From positions 62,001 through 126,000 of the forward strand of contig NZ_QENY01000003.1 in NCBI RefSeq assembly GCF_003096815.1: a stretch of DNA of 64,000 bases. The letters are read 5' to 3'. Shown in pieces: positions 37,481-46,746 of the stretch. Source of the stretch: Hallella colorans (lineage in GTDB: Bacteria; Bacteroidota; Bacteroidia; Bacteroidales; Bacteroidaceae). Numbering within the stretch: the first letter of the stretch is position 1; each line of letters opens with the position of its first letter. Under the pieces are notes generated by a model. That model searched no databases, had not been told where the DNA came from, and saw nothing but the letters and a program-made list of their open reading frames with translations. A program made the position numbers and the translations under genes.

Positions 37481-37768
37481 CGCCTTTTGTCATTTATTTT
37501 CAATTGGCAAAAGGTTCTCTCCTGACGCTGTGGCGTTGTCGGTCGGCGTTGCCTTTCACCTCGCTTGTGGCAAACTTGGGGCGCGGCGTGTCTCGACATG
37601 CCTTGGCGTTTACAGATGGCACGCGGTTGTCATGGCTTGTCCAAACGTGCCCGCTGTCGGCTCCGGTATTTTGCCACGAGGCAGGGTGGAGGGCAGGGTG
37701 GGGCCATTGGGAGAGCTGTAAAAAATAAGATTTTTCATATTGGATAACCATTTTCAGATATTTATTTT

Positions 37769-37776
37769 TACTTTTG
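37769..37776 (+). promoter_or_regulatory. -7 box for the DUF2851 gene
   Basis: TACTTTTG, about 70 bases before the ATG at 37848. Confidence 0.55.
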
Positions 37777-37847
37777 CATGACATGGAGTATGCTTTTTTG
37801 CGTTTGAGAAGCGCGATTTCGAAACACGTCTTATTAATCTTTTGTCG

Positions 37848-39158
37848 ATGGAGCAACTTTTGCACTATGTTTGGAAACACAAGCTTTTTCCGTTGGGGGG
37901 CCTGTGCACCACCGATGGTCGCCCCGTGGAGGTAATCGATTCAGGACTGCACAACCATGACGCGGGTCCTGATTTTTTTAACGCCAAGGTCAAAATAGGT
38001 GACACCATGTGGGTGGGCAACGTCGAGATACATGACAAAGCGTCAGAGTGGTACTTGCATCGCCACCATACAGACGAGCATTATGACAGCGTAATCCTGC
38101 ATGTGGCAGGTATCATCGACACCGATGTGCAGACCTGTTCGGGGCAGATACTGCCCCAATTGCAACTTGACGTGCCAGAGACTGTACGCCAAAACTATGA
38201 CGAGCTGCGCAAGACAGAACGCTATCCGCCTTGCTACCAGATTATTCCTTCAATCTCGCGGCTGGCCATACATGCTTATATGAATGCGCTGCAAACGGAG
38301 CGTTTGGAGCAGAAGACAGAGGCTATACGCCGTAGGGTCAAGTTGTGCGACGGGTCGTGGGAGGCTGCTTGCTTTGTGACGCTGGCCCGCAACTATGGGT
38401 TTGGCATCAATAGCGACGCCTTGGAGCGGTGGGCGCAGAGCGTGCCACTGCAGTGCGTGGCCCACCATCGAGACAATCTTTTGCAGATAGAGGCTATCTT
38501 TATGGGCCAAGCAGGGTTGTTAGACCCGTCGGCCATGTCCGAGCGGCATCGCGAGGCAGCTGTCAAAGATGATTATTTCGTGCGGTTGAGAGAGGAGTAT
38601 CGTTATTTGTCGCATAAGTTCGGCTTACTGCCGATGGATTATTCACAATGGCGATTTTTGAGGTTGAGGCCACAAAATTTTCCGTATATACGCATTGCCC
38701 AGCTCGCCAACCTGTACTATCAGCGCAAGATGAGCCTGGCCAATCTTGTAGACTGTCACGAGGTGGCCGACGCTGGCGATTTGCTGTGTGCCAACGTGAC
38801 GCGCTATTGGGAGACGCACTACACTTTTGGCCACGAGAGTCCAAGACGGGAAAAACGCGTGTCGGCAGCCTCGAGAAACGTGCTGCTCGTCAATACCGTC
38901 GTGCCAATGCTTTTCGCGTATGGCAGGCACAAGCGTGATGATAGCTTGTGCGAGCGCGCCATCAATTTTCTGGAAGCGCTCAAAGCCGAGGACAATCACA
39001 TTGTCAGGATGTGGAAAGACTGTGGGTTGAGCGTTGAAAACGCCGGAGATTCGCAGGCCCTCATCCAACTGAAAAACGAATATTGCGACAAGCGCGAGTG
39101 CTTGAGATGCCGCTTAGGTTATCACTATTTGTCCAAAGCCAAACAGGATCGCCCTTGA
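37848..39158 (+). CDS. DUF2851 family protein
   Basis: A 436-residue protein of a family largely confined to Bacteroidota, function unknown. The N-terminal part has the conserved GLCTTDGRPVEVIDSGLHNHDAG stretch (split: GLCTTDGRPVEV, IDSGLHNHDAG), DFFNAKVKIG, WVGNVEIHDKASEW and HVAGIIDTDV. From the EIH and D/E spacing a nuclease-like fold has been suggested to me by pattern only; this is not established. The C-terminal cysteine cluster (CDKRECLRCRLGYHYL) is characteristic. The ATG at 37848 is chosen over a TTG two codons earlier. It may be the first gene of a run with the thioesterase and dprA. Confidence 0.85.
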   Translation: MEQLLHYVWKHKLFPLGGLCTTDGRPVEVIDSGLHNHDAGPDFFNAKVKIGDTMWVGNVEIHDKASEWYLHRHHTDEHYDSVILHVAGIIDTDVQTCSGQILPQLQLDVPETVRQNYDELRKTERYPPCYQIIPSISRLAIHAYMNALQTERLEQKTEAIRRRVKLCDGSWEAACFVTLARNYGFGINSDALERWAQSVPLQCVAHHRDNLLQIEAIFMGQAGLLDPSAMSERHREAAVKDDYFVRLREEYRYLSHKFGLLPMDYSQWRFLRLRPQNFPYIRIAQLANLYYQRKMSLANLVDCHEVADAGDLLCANVTRYWETHYTFGHESPRREKRVSAASRNVLLVNTVVPMLFAYGRHKRDDSLCERAINFLEALKAEDNHIVRMWKDCGLSVENAGDSQALIQLKNEYCDKRECLRCRLGYHYLSKAKQDRP

Positions 39159-39248
39159 GAGCCGCCGCGCCTACTATCTCGACGAGGCGCGCTCGCTCCA
39201 TTGGGGACAAACAATAAAAGACAGATACACTTATAAAAATGAACGAAG

Positions 39249-39695
39249 ATGATAAAGAAGAAAGACTATTTGTTTGAGACGCGCATGGACGTGCGCGACT
39301 CTGAATGTGATATTCAGGGAATTGTAAATAACGCCAACTACCTGCACTACACCGAGCACACTCGCCATCGGTTTCTCCGTTCGATCGGTGTCAGTTTTTC
39401 GGAGCTGCACCACAAGGGCGTGGATGCTGTGGTGGCGCGCATGAAACTCAAGTACAGGGCGCCGCTACGGCCTGACGACGAGATGTTGTCGTGCTTGAAC
39501 TTGCGCAAGGATGGTCTCAAGTACGTGTTCTCGCACGACATATACCGCTCTTCTGACGGCCAACTATCCTTTCATGCTGATGTGGAATTGGTGACGCTTG
39601 TTAACGGCGTGTTGGCGCAAAGCGAAGATTACGACCGTGCTTTCTTGCCCGTAATCGAGGCTTTTGAACGCAAACGGCATACTGTCGACGAATAG
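39249..39695 (+). CDS. Acyl-CoA thioesterase, 4HBT hotdog family
   Basis: Single hotdog-fold thioesterase of the YbgC/FadM type, 148 residues. The signature helix region is VRDSECDIQGIVNNANYLHYTEHTR (in parts: RDSECDIQGIV, NNANYLHYTEH), where D and N positions match the family's catalytic region. MKLKYRAPLRPDDEM is the following strand. The substrate is probably an acyl-CoA or acyl-ACP. It lies 79 bp before dprA; from memory the thioesterase-dprA pair recurs in Bacteroidales. Confidence 0.88.
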   Translation: MIKKKDYLFETRMDVRDSECDIQGIVNNANYLHYTEHTRHRFLRSIGVSFSELHHKGVDAVVARMKLKYRAPLRPDDEMLSCLNLRKDGLKYVFSHDIYRSSDGQLSFHADVELVTLVNGVLAQSEDYDRAFLPVIEAFERKRHTVDE

Positions 39696-39774
39696 GCGGG
39701 GCGTGCCTGTCGGCGCGCGACGCCCCATTGCCATAAAACCGCTTTTACGCCCATTCCATCGTATAATCTAAGCT

Positions 39775-40905
39775 ATGATGTCTACAGACGAACTCATTAA
39801 TACCGCCATCCTCACCCGGTTGAGCTATTATCACCTCAACACCATGGTTCAACTCTACCGTTCGTTAGGATCGGCAACGGCCATCGTGGATCGTCGCGAC
39901 GAGCTGCCCCATCTGTTCAGCGGATTGCCGGCCAAGGTGGTCGAGGCGCTGAAAGACGTGGAGGTGGTGCGCGCCAGATGTGAAGAAGAGTTGGAATATA
40001 ACGAGGCGCACGGCATAATCTCGCTCTGCCTCAATGACGCCGCTTACCCGGCGCGGCTCAAGGAGTGCCCTGACGCGCCGCTGATGCTGTTTTATAAAGG
40101 TACGGCCAACCTGAACGCGCGCCGTATTGTCAACATCGTCGGAACCCGTCATTGCACTCCCTATGGTGAAGATTTGGTGCGCCACTTGATTGACGACCTG
40201 CGCCTGCGATGCCCCGATGTTGTAGTGGTGAGTGGTTTGGCTTACGGTGTTGACGTGTGCGCCCATCGCAACGCGTTGCGCAATGGCATGTACACCATAG
40301 GCGTGTTGGCGCACGGATTGGATAATCTTTATCCCCCTCGGCATCGAGACGTGGCCAATGAGATGGTTCGTCACGGCGGCTTGCTTACCGAGTTTATGAC
40401 CCACACCAACGCCGACAAGCTCAATTTCGTGCGGCGTAATCGCATCGTCGCGGGCATCTCAGATGCTTGTGTCATTGTGGAGAGTGCCCCAAAGGGAGGC
40501 GGCCTTATCACCACGCGCATTTCTAAGGAATACAATCGCGATGTGTTCGCTTTCCCAGGTCCGGTGGGAGCTATTTACAGCGAGGGCTGCAACCGCCTCA
40601 TTCGTGACAATGGCGCGGGACTTATCACTTCGGCCGACGACTTGCTTAATGCCATGGGATGGGCTGACAGTCGCGAGGTCGCAGGTATAAAACAGGCTGG
40701 AATAGCTCTCGACTTGTTTCCAGAATTGTCAGAAAACGAGCGGTTGGTGGTGAAACTGTTGCAAAAAATGAACGATTTGCAACTCAATATTATCAGCGTG
40801 AAAACCGGCATCCCCATTGGACAACTGTCTTCGCTACTTTTCAATTTGGAGATGAAGGGTATCGTCAAACCATACGCGGGCGGCACATACCACTTGTTAG
40901 GATAG
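39775..40905 (+). CDS. dprA: DNA processing protein DprA
   Basis: Binds incoming single-stranded DNA and loads RecA during natural transformation. The 376-residue protein has an N-terminal helical region and a Rossmann-like core with IVGTRHCTPYGEDL, VVVSGLAYGVDVCAHRNAL and GLDNLYPPRH. RRNRIVAGISDACVIVESAPKGG, TTRISKEYNRDVFAFPG and SEGCNRLIRDNGA follow. A C-terminal winged helix (about residues 315-376) ends in YAGGTYHLLG. Start is ATG 39775 or the next codon. Other competence genes are not in the window. Confidence 0.94.
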   Translation: MMSTDELINTAILTRLSYYHLNTMVQLYRSLGSATAIVDRRDELPHLFSGLPAKVVEALKDVEVVRARCEEELEYNEAHGIISLCLNDAAYPARLKECPDAPLMLFYKGTANLNARRIVNIVGTRHCTPYGEDLVRHLIDDLRLRCPDVVVVSGLAYGVDVCAHRNALRNGMYTIGVLAHGLDNLYPPRHRDVANEMVRHGGLLTEFMTHTNADKLNFVRRNRIVAGISDACVIVESAPKGGGLITTRISKEYNRDVFAFPGPVGAIYSEGCNRLIRDNGAGLITSADDLLNAMGWADSREVAGIKQAGIALDLFPELSENERLVVKLLQKMNDLQLNIISVKTGIPIGQLSSLLFNLEMKGIVKPYAGGTYHLLG

Positions 40906-41014
40906 CGAGGAGCTCTTGTTGGGCTAAACGTCGGCATAGGAAAACCACTTGCTTGAAAGACAGGCGGGGCATCAATTTGTATCTCCCACATTGGCGAATG
41001 CCGTCTAAAAATCG

Positions 41015-41022
41015 TAACTTTG
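41015..41022 (+). promoter_or_regulatory. -7 box for the dihydrouridine synthase gene
   Basis: TAACTTTG ends 9 bases before the ATG at 41032; the predicted leader is about five bases. Confidence 0.65.
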
Positions 41023-41031
41023 TGACCAATT

Positions 41032-42039
41032 ATGAAAATAGGTAATACAGAATTTGGAAACCAGCCACTCTTCCTCGCCCCAATGGAAGACGTGACCGAT
41101 ATTGGCTTTCGCAAATTGTGCAAGCGTTTTGGCGCCGACATGATGTACACGGAGTTCGTCTCGGCGGAGGCCGTTGTGCGTAACATAAAGTCCACTTTGG
41201 CCAAAATGGCCATTGATGACGATGAAAGGCCTGTGGGAATACAGATTTACGGCCGCGACGTGGCGTCCATGGTGGAGGCCGCGAGGATTGTGGAGACGGT
41301 GCGGCCTGACGTCATAGATCTAAACTTTGGGTGTCCCGTGAAGAAAGTAGCGGGCAAAGGCGCTGGCGCTGGGTTGCTTCGAAACATCCCGTTGATGCTT
41401 GAGATAACCCGTGCTGTGGTTGACGCGGTGCGGGTTCCGGTAACGGCAAAGACACGGTTGGGATGGGATGGGAACAATATTGTCATTGCCGAATTGGCCG
41501 AACGATTGCAAGATTGTGGCATCCAAGCGTTGACCATACACGGTCGGACACGCTCGCAGATGTACACGGGCGACGCTGACTGGACGCCGATAGGCGAGGT
41601 GAAACGCAACCAGCGGATGCGCATCCCCATCATAGGCAATGGCGATATTACCACGCCCGAGGAGGCCAAGCGCGCGTTTGAGAGCTATGGCGTGGATGCG
41701 GTGATGGTGGGGCGCGCCACCTTTGGCCATCCGTGGATATTCAAGGAGATGCGCGACTGTCTCGACCAAGGCGCGGATGGCGTCTCGGGCATTGCCCAAT
41801 CGTTGACTTTGGATGACAAAATTGACATACTTGAGGAACAGCTTCGCATTAACGTGGAACGTATAGACGAGTATCGAGGCATACTGCACACACGTCGTCA
41901 TCTTGCCGCTTCGCCCATCTTTAAGCACATTCCAAACTTCAGGCAAACACGCATCTCCATGCTTAGAGCTGAAACCGTGGACGAGCTTACGGCCATATTG
42001 GAAAATTGCCGAGACTTGTTGAGGCAGCGGTCATTTTAG
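41032..42039 (+). CDS. dusB: tRNA dihydrouridine synthase, DusB-like
   Basis: FMN enzyme that reduces uridine to dihydrouridine in tRNA. The 335-residue protein has LFLAPMEDVTDIGFRKLC, the catalytic-cysteine motif DLNFGCPVKKVAGKGAGAG, VTAKTRLGW and ALTIHGRTRSQMYTGDADW. FMN phosphate binding is at IIGNGDI and VDAVMVGRATFGHPW. A C-terminal helical domain follows. Its last 9 bases overlap the last 9 bases of the convergent outer-membrane gene. Confidence 0.93.
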   Translation: MKIGNTEFGNQPLFLAPMEDVTDIGFRKLCKRFGADMMYTEFVSAEAVVRNIKSTLAKMAIDDDERPVGIQIYGRDVASMVEAARIVETVRPDVIDLNFGCPVKKVAGKGAGAGLLRNIPLMLEITRAVVDAVRVPVTAKTRLGWDGNNIVIAELAERLQDCGIQALTIHGRTRSQMYTGDADWTPIGEVKRNQRMRIPIIGNGDITTPEEAKRAFESYGVDAVMVGRATFGHPWIFKEMRDCLDQGADGVSGIAQSLTLDDKIDILEEQLRINVERIDEYRGILHTRRHLAASPIFKHIPNFRQTRISMLRAETVDELTAILENCRDLLRQRSF

Positions 42040-42789
42040 TTTATACGCCACGCCAACGGTTCCGAATATGGGGTATAGCGTTTGTTCCAAGGTCTTAAAC
42101 CGTTTCTTAAATATGCCTGTCACGCCCCAACTGATGTCAGCGTAGACCTCAAGGCGACGATAGCAGTTCCAATCCGCGCCAATGTCAATGCCCCATTGCA
42201 TGTTGCGCATGTCTCCGGAGAAGTCGTAAAAGCCCCTTGAGGTCTCGTCTTCACCAAGAATAACCTTGGCCCCCGTAGGGTCGCCGACGCGCAGGTAGCC
42301 GTTATGGGCATAGCCATTGAATTTTTTTGCGGGTACTACGGAGAAGTAAGGACCAACTCGAAAATCTACCTTTGAAATGGGAGACCACACGGCTTGCAGC
42401 GGAATGGTGAACATCCATTCTCGCACATAGGTGTTGACGTTGCCGGTAAACCGACCGCTTATCCGCTCGTCGCCGCGCACAATCTCCTCGTAATAGTTTT
42501 TTACGCGCGCGTCAATATTCATGCCTTTGTTCTCGAGATGCAATCCCATGAGCACGCTCCAATTGTCATTGATTGGACGAATGGCGTCCAAACCAACGCT
42601 GAAGTTGGGTTGTAGACGGTATGAGTTAAGCTCGCGAATAGATGGGGAAAGGCCTATTGGCGCCGTGCCGCCAAGGTTGTAGCCCAACCTTGCCTTGAGC
42701 GATAGGTTTTGAGGAAAAATGATATCAAAGGCATGTGCGTTGGCCACGTGGAAACAAAGGAATATGATGAGTGTTCTTAGCGTTGTCAT
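42031..42789 (-). CDS. Outer-membrane beta-barrel protein (PorT/OMP_b-brl type)
   Basis: A 252-residue protein with an N-terminal signal peptide (TLIIFLCFHVANAHA). Alternating amphipathic strands run to a C-terminal aromatic strand ending VGVAYKLK. No enzyme motif is seen. It resembles the small porin-like barrels common in Bacteroidota. It follows the PCMD lipoprotein gene by 25 bp and is certainly in the same transcription unit, so the two may act together at the outer membrane. Confidence 0.78.
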   Translation of the reverse strand: MTTLRTLIIFLCFHVANAHAFDIIFPQNLSLKARLGYNLGGTAPIGLSPSIRELNSYRLQPNFSVGLDAIRPINDNWSVLMGLHLENKGMNIDARVKNYYEEIVRGDERISGRFTGNVNTYVREWMFTIPLQAVWSPISKVDFRVGPYFSVVPAKKFNGYAHNGYLRVGDPTGAKVILGEDETSRGFYDFSGDMRNMQWGIDIGADWNCYRRLEVYADISWGVTGIFKKRFKTLEQTLYPIFGTVGVAYKLK

Positions 42790-42814
42790 TATGGTATGAT
42801 GGATTGTTGAGTAT

Positions 42815-44002
42815 TCAATTTTTTTTGTTGGAAACGGCTTTTGTCACTTCCTCTTCTTTTTTGCAGATTACACGCACTTTGTCTATGCATAGCTCCGAGC
42901 CGACAGCGCCTTCGAAGCTATCTCCGTTTTGACTCGACGAGAAAACGATGGTGAGATTGTATCCGCGGTTGTCCAAGAGCGTATAGTCTAAAGGCTCTTT
43001 GTAATCAAAAGTGAGTTTGAAGGCTGTCCATTGGTTTGTCGCCGGCAGTTTTCCCACATTGGCTATCGCCACTATGTTAGCGTTGGTTTTCACGTCATCG
43101 CCATAGAGCGTCACATGATTGCCGTTGGCGTCAGTGTTGCGATAGAACACCGCATAAATAGCGGGCTCGTCGGTTTTGCCCGGTATGGCTTTGCTGTTTT
43201 TGTCGATAACCTTTTTGCCGGGTTTGTATTTGTAATATCCCGTGATAGAAATAGGTTGGCGATCAAAGGGAATGCCAAACTTGGTGGCTTGCATGGGAGC
43301 CGACATAGCCTTGCCAAAGTCGAATTCTCCGAGATAGAAATTGCCGGCGGCGATGGGCTTCTTGAACAATGACCCCAATAAACCCGTGCCGCGCGTGGTG
43401 AGTTTCAGACCATGCCCGTCGTAGCCATCAATGAGTGGGACTGATGGAAATTCCTCTGGCTTGGCGGAAGAACGAGCCATGGCAAAGCCTTCGTTGCCAT
43501 TTGTCCATTTGGAGATGGCGGCCTCCTCTTTTGTCGCGCATGTCCAAATATAGTATTGCTGTTTTTTCTTTTCCAGTTCGAAATGCTCAAAATCGTAGCT
43601 CACGGTTTCTGCGATGGTGCGCAGTAGCGGCACGATGGAGATGGTGTAGTCGCGATGCCAAAGCCCATCCTCGGATGTAACGCGATAGGTGATGTTACCG
43701 CCAGACACAGCGTCTACGGTGTTTTGGCGCAGTGACGCGCGTGCGCCGGGGGTGAGCGCCAAGTGGGGTATCAGGGCAGTCAGGTCAGATTGGTGATTTC
43801 GGCGCACATGAAACGTGACATTGTCTTCTGTCGAGGACACCGCCTTCATGGTGTCGGCCGCACTGAAAAAAGTAGCTGTGGGGTCATCAAGATGAAACCA
43901 AATTTGCTCAATGTCGCACTCTGCGTTGAGAGGTTCTTCTTTGATGCAAGACATAAGGATGCCACATACGAGTATGGAAAACAATATTTTGATTTTGCTC
44001 AT
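42815..44002 (-). CDS. PCMD-domain lipoprotein (putative carbohydrate metabolism domain)
   Basis: A 395-residue lipoprotein from MSKIKILFSILVCGILMSC, with lipobox cysteine at residue 19. The N-terminal half looks like an Ig-like/DUF domain (DLTALIPHLALTPGA, VTSEDGLWHRDYTISIVP). The C-terminal half fits the PCMD fold, a jelly-roll often linked to carbohydrate binding (IDGYDGHGLKLTTRGTG, ISITGYYKYKPG, DEPAIYAVFYRN, CIDKVRVI). It probably faces the surface or periplasm. A good promoter lies about 60 bases upstream. No carbohydrate-active enzyme is adjacent. Confidence 0.82.
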   Translation of the reverse strand: MSKIKILFSILVCGILMSCIKEEPLNAECDIEQIWFHLDDPTATFFSAADTMKAVSSTEDNVTFHVRRNHQSDLTALIPHLALTPGARASLRQNTVDAVSGGNITYRVTSEDGLWHRDYTISIVPLLRTIAETVSYDFEHFELEKKKQQYYIWTCATKEEAAISKWTNGNEGFAMARSSAKPEEFPSVPLIDGYDGHGLKLTTRGTGLLGSLFKKPIAAGNFYLGEFDFGKAMSAPMQATKFGIPFDRQPISITGYYKYKPGKKVIDKNSKAIPGKTDEPAIYAVFYRNTDANGNHVTLYGDDVKTNANIVAIANVGKLPATNQWTAFKLTFDYKEPLDYTLLDNRGYNLTIVFSSSQNGDSFEGAVGSELCIDKVRVICKKEEEVTKAVSNKKN

Positions 44003-44063
44003 AGAATAAAAAAGATTACACAAAAAATAAGAAAATGTGCAAAGCGCATCTTGAATTAGGCCG

Positions 44064-44094
44064 CAAAATTACCTTTTTTATTTCTCATCGCAAA
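44064..44094 (-). promoter_or_regulatory. Promoter of the PCMD/OMP pair
   Basis: On the minus strand, TTTG (44091-44094), a 19-base spacer and TAATTTTG (44064-44071), close to ideal. Confidence 0.75.
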
Positions 44095-44198
44095 GATTTT
44101 ACGGTACATTTTCTTTTTGAAACGCAAAAAATGTATATGCAATCTGTTCTTTTTGAATAATTTAAGGTGCTCTAAAGAGTACATTCATAGTTTTTGGT

Positions 44199-44206
44199 TA
44201 CCTTTG
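44199..44206 (+). promoter_or_regulatory. -7 box for dapB
   Basis: TACCTTTG, 27 bases before the ATG at 44233. An upstream in-frame ATG at 44194 precedes the box and is rejected as the start. Confidence 0.6.
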
Positions 44207-44232
44207 CAAAAAGGTTTAAAATCGTTTCGATT

Positions 44233-44988
44233 ATGAAGATAGCATTGATAGGCTATGGCAAGATGGGGCGCATGGTAGAGCGTATAGCCTTGTCCCGTGG
44301 CCATGAAATAGTGTGTAAGATAGATGTTGACAATCAGCAAGATTTTGATAGCGAGGCTTTCGTGAGCGCTGATGTCGCCATCGAGTTTACTAATCCCACG
44401 GCAGCGTTCGACAATTATTGCCGCGCTTTCAAGCACAATGTCAAAGTGGTGAGTGGCTCCACGGGATGGATGAAAGACCATAAAGCCGAGGTTGAGCACA
44501 TGACACGAGAGGGTGGACAAACGCTGTTTTGGGCCTCAAATTTCTCTGTTGGCGTAGCCATTTTCGCCGCTGTCAACAAGTATTTGGCACGTATTATGAA
44601 TGGCTTTGCGCAGTATGACGTGCGGATGGAGGAGACACACCATGTCCATAAGCTTGACGCCCCATCTGGAACGGCCATCACTCTGGCGGAGGATATTATC
44701 GCGAACCTCGACCGCAAAACTTCATGGAAACTCGGAACCACTACTTGGGACGACGGCCATGTGGACGGAAACGACGACCATGCGGATCAAGAACTGCTGA
44801 TTAACAGCATCAGACATGACGAGGTGCCGGGTATTCACAGCGTTGATTATGACTCGGAGGCCGACCAAATCACCATTACGCATAATGCCCACTCGCGCGA
44901 AGGTTTCGCCCTTGGAGCTGTTTTGGCTGCCGAGTTCACAAAAAATCGCACCGGCCTTCTGACCACAGGAGATTTGTTTAAGTTTTAA
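44233..44988 (+). CDS. dapB: 4-hydroxy-tetrahydrodipicolinate reductase
   Basis: Lysine and diaminopimelate synthesis. It has 251 residues from MKIALIGYGKMGRMVERIA, whose GYGKMGR is the NAD(P)-binding motif. VSGSTGW and SNFSVGVAIF line the cofactor site. The substrate motif ETHHVHKLDAPSGTA includes the catalytic His and Lys. Its N-terminal domain is short, as in many Bacteroidetes enzymes. lepB follows 84 bp later with its own weak promoter. Confidence 0.95.
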   Translation: MKIALIGYGKMGRMVERIALSRGHEIVCKIDVDNQQDFDSEAFVSADVAIEFTNPTAAFDNYCRAFKHNVKVVSGSTGWMKDHKAEVEHMTREGGQTLFWASNFSVGVAIFAAVNKYLARIMNGFAQYDVRMEETHHVHKLDAPSGTAITLAEDIIANLDRKTSWKLGTTTWDDGHVDGNDDHADQELLINSIRHDEVPGIHSVDYDSEADQITITHNAHSREGFALGAVLAAEFTKNRTGLLTTGDLFKF

Positions 44989-45025
44989 ATATCAAAGACA
45001 CTGGGCGCTGTTGTTTATTATTTGT

Positions 45026-45033
45026 TATATTTG
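45026..45033 (+). promoter_or_regulatory. Possible -7 box for lepB
   Basis: TATATTTG lies 39 bases before the lepB start; no clear -33 element, so confidence is limited. Confidence 0.45.
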
Positions 45034-45072
45034 ACGCGGAGCCGTTTTGTCATCAACTAATCATAACAAACC

Positions 45073-46521
45073 ATGATTGATAAAGAAAAAGCTAAGCTAA
45101 ACATGAAAAAACAATGGGCCAAGTTCATTGTGGTACTCCTTCTTTATTTGATATTCCTGTACTGGGTGGAGAGCTGGTGGGGCTTGTTGGTCGTGCCGTT
45201 CATCTTCGACGTCTATATCACAAAGAAGATAAAGTGGCAGTGGTGGAAAACTTCCGAGGGCCCGGTACGATTTATAATGAGTTGGGTGGATGCTTTGGTA
45301 TTCGCCCTTGTGGCTGTTTATTTCATCAATTTGTTCTTCTTCCAGAACTATGTCATTCCCTCAAGCTCTTTGGAAAAAAGCCTTTTGACGGGCGATTACC
45401 TGTTCGTAAGCAAGCTGAGCTATGGCCCGCGCATACCGCAAACGCCGCTCACCATGCCGCTCACGCAGCACACTATGCCGGTGATAAACACTAAAAGCTA
45501 CATAGAGTTTCCCCATTGGGACTATCGTCGGGTAAGGGGTTTGGGCAAGGTGCGGCTTAATGACATCGTCGTTTTCAACTATCCCGCGGGCGATACCATT
45601 GTGACAGAAGAACGCTATCAGGCTTCCGACTACTACGCCATGGTGTATTCTTTTGGTGAACAAATCTATCAAGAGCAATCCACCGATGTGGTAAATCCTG
45701 CCAATTTGAACCGTATGGAACAGTATGACTACTTCCGGCGCATGTACGAGATTGGCCGAAACTACATACTTAACAATCCCAACGAGTACGGCTCCATAGA
45801 CCATCGTCCCACCGATCGCCGCGAAAATTATGTGAAAAGGTGCGTGGGGCTGCCTGGCCAGACCTTGCAAATCAAGAACCGCATTGTCTATTTGGATGGC
45901 AAACCCAACAAAGAGCCTGACAATGTGCAGTACTCATACTTCGTGAAGCTCAAGCAACCCATCCCCGATGACGTGCTCAAGGAGTTGGAGATATCCATGG
46001 AAGACCTCACAAGTCTGAACCAAAACGGATACATGCCACTCACCAAGAGAGCGGCAAAAGCCTTGAAAGCTCGTACCGACTTGGTGGAAAGCGTCAAGCT
46101 CAACACCACGGCCGTGCCCGGCGGGCTGTACCCTCTCAACGCCGTGACGGGTTGGACGTGTGACAACTATGGCCCAATATGGATACCAAAGCGAGGTGCG
46201 ACACTCAAATTGACAATGGACAATATCGCCATTTACGAGCGTCCCATCAAGGTTTATGAGAACAATGACCTTGTTGTAAAGAACGGGCAAATCTACATCA
46301 ACGGCAAATTGGCCCATTATTACACTTTCAAGATGGACTATTACTGGATGATGGGTGACAACCGTCACAACTCCGCCGACTCGCGATATTGGGGTTTCGT
46401 GCCCGAAGACCATGTGGTTGGGAAACCCATCTTTATATGGTGGAGCTCAGATCCCGACCGCCACGGATTCTCGGGCGTTCGCTGGGGTCGTCTCTTCAGG
46501 ATGGTTGACAATATTAAATAA
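45073..46521 (+). CDS. lepB: Signal peptidase I
   Basis: Membrane serine protease that removes signal peptides during secretion. The 482-residue protein has two or three N-terminal membrane helices. The catalytic serine region is YVIPSSSLEKSLLTGDYLFVSK (serines 97-99; in parts VIPSSSLEK, SLLTGDYLF). The general-base lysine is in NYVKRCVGLPG at about residue 255. The C-terminal box is YYWMMGDNRHNSADSRYWGFVP. A long insertion between the Ser and Lys boxes (residues 115-250) is typical of Bacteroidota LepB. A shorter, catalytically incomplete paralogue follows. Confidence 0.93.
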   Translation: MIDKEKAKLNMKKQWAKFIVVLLLYLIFLYWVESWWGLLVVPFIFDVYITKKIKWQWWKTSEGPVRFIMSWVDALVFALVAVYFINLFFFQNYVIPSSSLEKSLLTGDYLFVSKLSYGPRIPQTPLTMPLTQHTMPVINTKSYIEFPHWDYRRVRGLGKVRLNDIVVFNYPAGDTIVTEERYQASDYYAMVYSFGEQIYQEQSTDVVNPANLNRMEQYDYFRRMYEIGRNYILNNPNEYGSIDHRPTDRRENYVKRCVGLPGQTLQIKNRIVYLDGKPNKEPDNVQYSYFVKLKQPIPDDVLKELEISMEDLTSLNQNGYMPLTKRAAKALKARTDLVESVKLNTTAVPGGLYPLNAVTGWTCDNYGPIWIPKRGATLKLTMDNIAIYERPIKVYENNDLVVKNGQIYINGKLAHYYTFKMDYYWMMGDNRHNSADSRYWGFVPEDHVVGKPIFIWWSSDPDRHGFSGVRWGRLFRMVDNIK

Positions 46522-46746
46522 TTCACAACTCACCATTGTCTATTCATCATTTGCCATTCGGGATGTGTGTTGCGGTGGCGGTGGAAAAATAAAAAAAATT
46601 CATTTAGAATTGCCAATGCGGAGCGCGTGTACGTCGCTCGGGTTAAATTATGAATTGGCAATGGTGAGTTATGGATTGTTCAACCAATGCTCAGCAATCT
46701 CGCTCGAGCCAAATTGTGAATTGAAAATCGTGAACTGTGAGTTAGC
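46522..46746. repeat. Intergenic GAATT/TGAATT-type repeat region
   Basis: The gap between the two signal-peptidase genes carries recurring TTATGAATTGGCAATGGTGA and TTGTGAATTGAAAATCGTGA phrases. AACTCACCATTG (46527-46538) is exactly complementary to CAATGGTGAGTT (46659-46670). Similar TGAATTATGAATT phrases precede lgt and follow the sugar kinase. It looks like a dispersed non-coding repeat. Confidence 0.5.

Noticed and set aside
37390..37728. Plus-strand 112-codon frame before the DUF2851 gene
   Set aside because: It spans the AT-rich repeat module and its translation is rich in Arg, Cys and Trp without pattern; probably chance in a GC-richer gap.
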